Source of the DNA: Anaerolineae bacterium
GTDB taxonomy: Bacteria > Chloroflexota > Anaerolineae > Aggregatilineales > UBA3940
Length of the DNA: 64,000 nt
Direction of reading: 5' to 3'
Assembly: GCA_016926255.1 (NCBI GenBank)
Contig: JAFGOY010000033.1
Coordinates: forward strand, 62,001-126,000
The translations under genes and the position numbers were made by a program. The notes below the pieces were generated by a model. It saw only the letters and a program-made list of their open reading frames with translations. It ran no database searches and was not told where the DNA came from. Of the stretch, positions 63,373 to 64,000 are shown in pieces (positions within the stretch are counted from its first letter, which is position 1; each line of letters begins with the position of its first letter).

Positions 63373-63624
63373 ATGTCAGGTGAGGAATCGGCAAAAGATC
63401 GGAAAACCGGCTGGCTCGACAACCTGATCATCACCAAGCGCATGCTTGGCATCGCCTTGATCGCGCTGGGTATGGTGATTGTAATCGGGACGTTTGCTGT
63501 CGATCTGTTTGGAGTCGGCAAGTGGGGCGGGATCGGCCCGTCGCAGCGATTGGCGATTGCCGGGGGAGTTCTGATTGCGCTGGTTGGTGTGACACTCATC
63601 CCGCTCGGTGATCGCCCTGCCTGA
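63373..63624 (+). CDS. Small two-helix membrane protein
   Basis: An 83-residue protein with two hydrophobic segments (about 22-42 and 54-76) and a charged N-terminus. No family is recognised. The ATG at 63373 follows a promoter by about 40 bases. It precedes the membrane glycosyltransferase-like gene by 36 bases and may be its partner. Confidence 0.65.
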   Translation: MSGEESAKDRKTGWLDNLIITKRMLGIALIALGMVIVIGTFAVDLFGVGKWGGIGPSQRLAIAGGVLIALVGVTLIPLGDRPA

Positions 63625-63660
63625 CGCCCGCCGAATCAACAGAAAGTTCACTCCCAGCTT

Positions 63661-64000
63661 ATGAGTATTTCAGCCGGAAACGCGAAACCTAACCCACTCG
63701 ATCTGATCCTCCTCTGGCTTGGCCGCATCCTGATGGGCCTCGCCGTGCTTGCGCTCGTTTTCCTGTTTGTCGTCTTTGTGATTCTGGCTATCAACCTGAT
63801 CCAGTTCCCTTTTGATTACGATCAGGGCGAGGGCTTCGAGCTGTGGAACGCGGTGCTGTTCAGCCAGGGGCGCTGGATTTATACCGACAACGAGGTCTAC
63901 CCCTTTTATTCATCGCTCTACGGCCCGGTCTACCCGCTTCTGATGACTCCACTGGTCGCGCTGTTCGGCCCCCATATCGCCGTTGGCCGGGCACTGACCT
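63661..64000 (+). CDS. Membrane glycosyltransferase-like protein (GT39/GT-C type), partial
   Basis: An open frame from ATG at 63661 to the window edge encodes at least 113 residues. It begins with a hydrophobic helix (about 17-47), then FPFDYDQGEGFELWNAVLF, a motif arrangement seen in GT-C membrane glycosyltransferases, and a later helix. The C-terminus is outside the window. The exact family cannot be settled from this fragment. Confidence 0.7.
   Translation, partial: MSISAGNAKPNPLDLILLWLGRILMGLAVLALVFLFVVFVILAINLIQFPFDYDQGEGFELWNAVLFSQGRWIYTDNEVYPFYSSLYGPVYPLLMTPLVALFGPHIAVGRALT

Overview
The window is a gene-dense bacterial chromosome segment of moderately high G+C. I see no rRNA, tRNA, CRISPR array, transposase or phage module. 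The gene content best fits Chloroflexota, probably Anaerolineae-like. Supporting features are a long acidic NusA, ThyX, a split glycine decarboxylase (GcvPA/GcvPB), a four-subunit 2-oxoacid:ferredoxin oxidoreductase, a TtuA/TtuB-type tRNA thiolation pair, many lipobox lipoproteins with no outer-membrane assembly genes, and a phosphomutase/DUF3090/SCO1664 trio otherwise best known from Actinobacteria. This placement is inferred from family content, because no 16S gene is present.

Layout. 0.2-8.3 kb: DUF1385 and small membrane proteins, a phosphoesterase, an esterase plus LysM/M23 wall lipoprotein pair, ruvA with ttuB and ttuA, and an EamA exporter. 8.4-14.8 kb: a queuosine-precursor transporter overlapping era, a pair encoding a Tat-signal coiled-coil protein and an ATPase-less Clp-N protein, a mutarotase-like protein and thyX. 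15-17.8 kb: the minus-strand 2-oxoacid oxidoreductase operon. 18-25.9 kb: the translation/RNA operon nusA-ylxR-infB-rbfA-nrnA-truB-ribF, with a clear promoter and an intrinsic terminator hairpin in its leader and no rimP. 26-31.9 kb: cell-surface genes (TPR lipoprotein, degenerate PrsW-like membrane protein, secreted serine protease) and an acyltransferase-like gene. 32-46.5 kb: aspS, an MBL hydrolase, the SCO1664/DUF3090/phosphomutase trio, class II aldolase, miaB, a methyltransferase, queG, a gltD-like gene and a UbiB-family kinase. 46.9-50 kb: a VTC-domain / DUF4956 / CotH-kinase operon. 50-57.6 kb: uvrA, a PIG-L deacetylase, an MBL hydrolase, uppP with a binding-protein lipoprotein, and tgt. 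58.4-64 kb: gcvH-gcvPA-gcvPB without gcvT, an SH3/glycosidase-like protein and the start of a membrane glycosyltransferase-like gene.

Functional threads. Several loci concern tRNA modification: ttuA/ttuB, truB, miaB, and tgt, queG and a precursor transporter for queuosine salvage. Envelope biology is represented by M23/LysM, uppP, the secreted protease, CotH and lipoproteins.

The intergenic space carries several families of short GC-rich dispersed repeats (called A to E here). They are usually found just beyond gene ends, are sometimes stacked together, and in places create false N-terminal ORF extensions. The most promising poorly described systems are the VTC-DUF4956-CotH operon, the phosphomutase-DUF3090-SCO1664 trio and the Tat/coiled-coil plus Clp-N pair.
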